Source of the DNA: Paenibacillus xylanexedens
GTDB lineage: Bacteria; Bacillota; Bacilli; Paenibacillales; Paenibacillaceae
Assembly (NCBI RefSeq): GCF_007676705.1
Contig: NZ_VEBF01000001.1
Coordinates: 496,001-560,000, forward strand
Reading direction: 5' to 3'
DNA length: 64,000 nucleotides
The notes below the pieces were generated by a model. The model saw only the letters and a list, made by a program, of their open reading frames with translations, made no database searches and was not told the origin of the DNA. How positions within the stretch are numbered: position 1 is the first letter of the stretch; every line of letters begins with the position of its first letter. Shown here piece by piece: positions 63,320-64,000 of this stretch. The position numbers and the translations under genes are program-made.

Positions 63320-64000
63320 TTAGTCTATATTGGCGTTATATTCATCGCGAATAATTAATTCCGAATAGATCAGCTTGCGTTCATATGGTTCATCCAAGTG
63401 TTTGATCCGCCACAACAGCTGATCCACCGCTCTCGTGCCCAGATTACCTTTGTTAATATGTACCGAAGCAAGAATGGGTTCATCCGTCTGCGTATTGTCA
63501 AACCCGGTTACGGCACAGCGTTCAGGCACCTGAATGCCTCGACTTTGGAGTGCCTGAATGACAATGACAGCTGTATGATCATTCGCACACACGATGACTT
63601 CAGGGATATCCTCCAGCTTCATTTCGGCAATGGATCTCCGTATCTGTTCATACTCAGGTCCCAGCAAGTCTGCTTGCTGTTCCCCCTCGAGCTGTTTCTC
63701 TTCCAGCACCGTTCGATATCCAAGCCAACGTTCTCTAAAGCTTGTTGCATCAGGCAGTTGCCCAGCAAACTGGAACCTTCTGTATCCTTTCCCGACGAGC
63801 ATGAGAACCAGTTCTTTCATACATTTCATATTGTCTGTAAAAACCGTATCTGCGTATATGGCCGGGTCTTCATGGTCCACCATCACGAGCGGAATACGGA
63901 GCCTGTAAATCTCCAGCAATACCGATGTCGAGATGGTGCCTACAGTAATGACTCCGCTGATCGCTTCCGGATTAAGGACCGAGAACATTCGATCTGAAGA
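63320..64000 (-). CDS. LacI family transcriptional regulator (partial, 5' end outside window)
   Basis: The visible 226 residues are the C-terminal effector-binding domain: ISGVITVGTISTSVLLEI, IPLVMVDHEDPAIYADTVFTDN, RFQFAGQLPDATSFRERWLGYRTVL, EVIVCANDHTAVIVIQALQSRGIQVPE, AVTGFDNTQTDEPILASVHINKGNLG. The frame is open through base 64000, so the N-terminal HTH lies beyond the edge; an internal Met at 63988 is not the start. Position next to the mannosidase gene suggests control of mannoside use. Confidence 0.88.
   Translation of the reverse strand, partial: SSDRMFSVLNPEAISGVITVGTISTSVLLEIYRLRIPLVMVDHEDPAIYADTVFTDNMKCMKELVLMLVGKGYRRFQFAGQLPDATSFRERWLGYRTVLEEKQLEGEQQADLLGPEYEQIRRSIAEMKLEDIPEVIVCANDHTAVIVIQALQSRGIQVPERCAVTGFDNTQTDEPILASVHINKGNLGTRAVDQLLWRIKHLDEPYERKLIYSELIIRDEYNANID

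Noticed and set aside
1..64000. CRISPR array, prophage, transposase or integrase genes
   Set aside because: No regularly spaced repeats, no phage structural genes and no transposase frame were seen; the only mobile-like items are the palindromic elements.
1..64000. tRNA, rRNA or classical riboswitch
   Set aside because: No cloverleaf or rRNA stretch and no recognisable riboswitch or T-box core was found in the intergenic gaps; small or divergent RNAs could be missed by eye.

Overview
The window reads as a chromosomal segment of a Paenibacillus-type low-to-mid GC Firmicute. This rests on Bacillus-like families (Tgl transglutaminase, LutABC, HxlAB/HxlR, Btr-type AraC/siderophore regulators, GlgC/GlgD pair, CYP102-type P450), strong AGGAGG-type ribosome binding sites, TTG/GTG starts and Fur boxes of the Bacillus 7-1-7 type. 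Genus assignment is inference; no rRNA or tRNA gene was seen. Nearly all genes are on the minus strand; only seven lie on the plus strand.

Layout. 0-6 kb: glycogen genes glgC-glgD and, after a gap holding a palindromic repeat element, glgP; glgA and glgB are not here. 6-11 kb: iron alcohol dehydrogenase, M3 peptidase, a 30-aa membrane peptide, a DUF3153-like lipoprotein and a solitary KhtT N-domain. 11-21 kb: four-PAS hybrid histidine kinase, tgl, a divergent IF-3-like gene, Mn pyrophosphatase ppaC, a thioredoxin-like ferredoxin, a metallophosphatase, an LLM flavin enzyme and an LTA synthase-family protein. 21-25.4 kb: a PPDK-like protein without its phosphohistidine domain, then a degraded, partly AT-rich stretch with a 5'-truncated amidohydrolase, two small hypothetical genes and a relic of a siderophore-regulator gene end. 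25.4-28.3 kb: Btr-like AraC/binding-protein regulator and a FeuA-like lipoprotein, each with a Fur box. 28.3-36 kb: hypothetical, histidine phosphatase, large methyltransferase, APH-type kinase, GNAT, RidA and AraC genes, with a divergent Gfo/Idh/MocA oxidoreductase. 36-41 kb: small hypotheticals, P450-reductase fusion, glutathione peroxidase. 41-47.5 kb: rhaB-deoR followed by lutABC, then DUF2500. 47.5-53 kb: pepF, second copy of the palindromic repeat, hxlR, hxlAB, lactonase. 53-58 kb: AEC transporter, DUF2062, OsmC, a second DeoR regulator, old yellow enzyme, SRAP protein. 58-64 kb: AraC regulator fused in frame to a siderophore-binding lipoprotein, GH2 beta-mannosidase, and a LacI-family gene cut by the window edge.

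How genes work together. rhaB, its DeoR regulator and lutABC fit a route from rhamnose to L-lactaldehyde, lactate and pyruvate. hxlA and hxlB form the ribulose-monophosphate formaldehyde detoxification pair with HxlR next door. The two siderophore loci have binding proteins and sensors but no permease or ATPase here.

The most unusual items are the AraC-lipoprotein fusion with a perfect Fur box inside its reading frame, the PPDK-like protein lacking the swivelling His domain, the orphan IF-3-like protein, the solitary KhtT N-domain and the approximately 150-bp dispersed palindrome.
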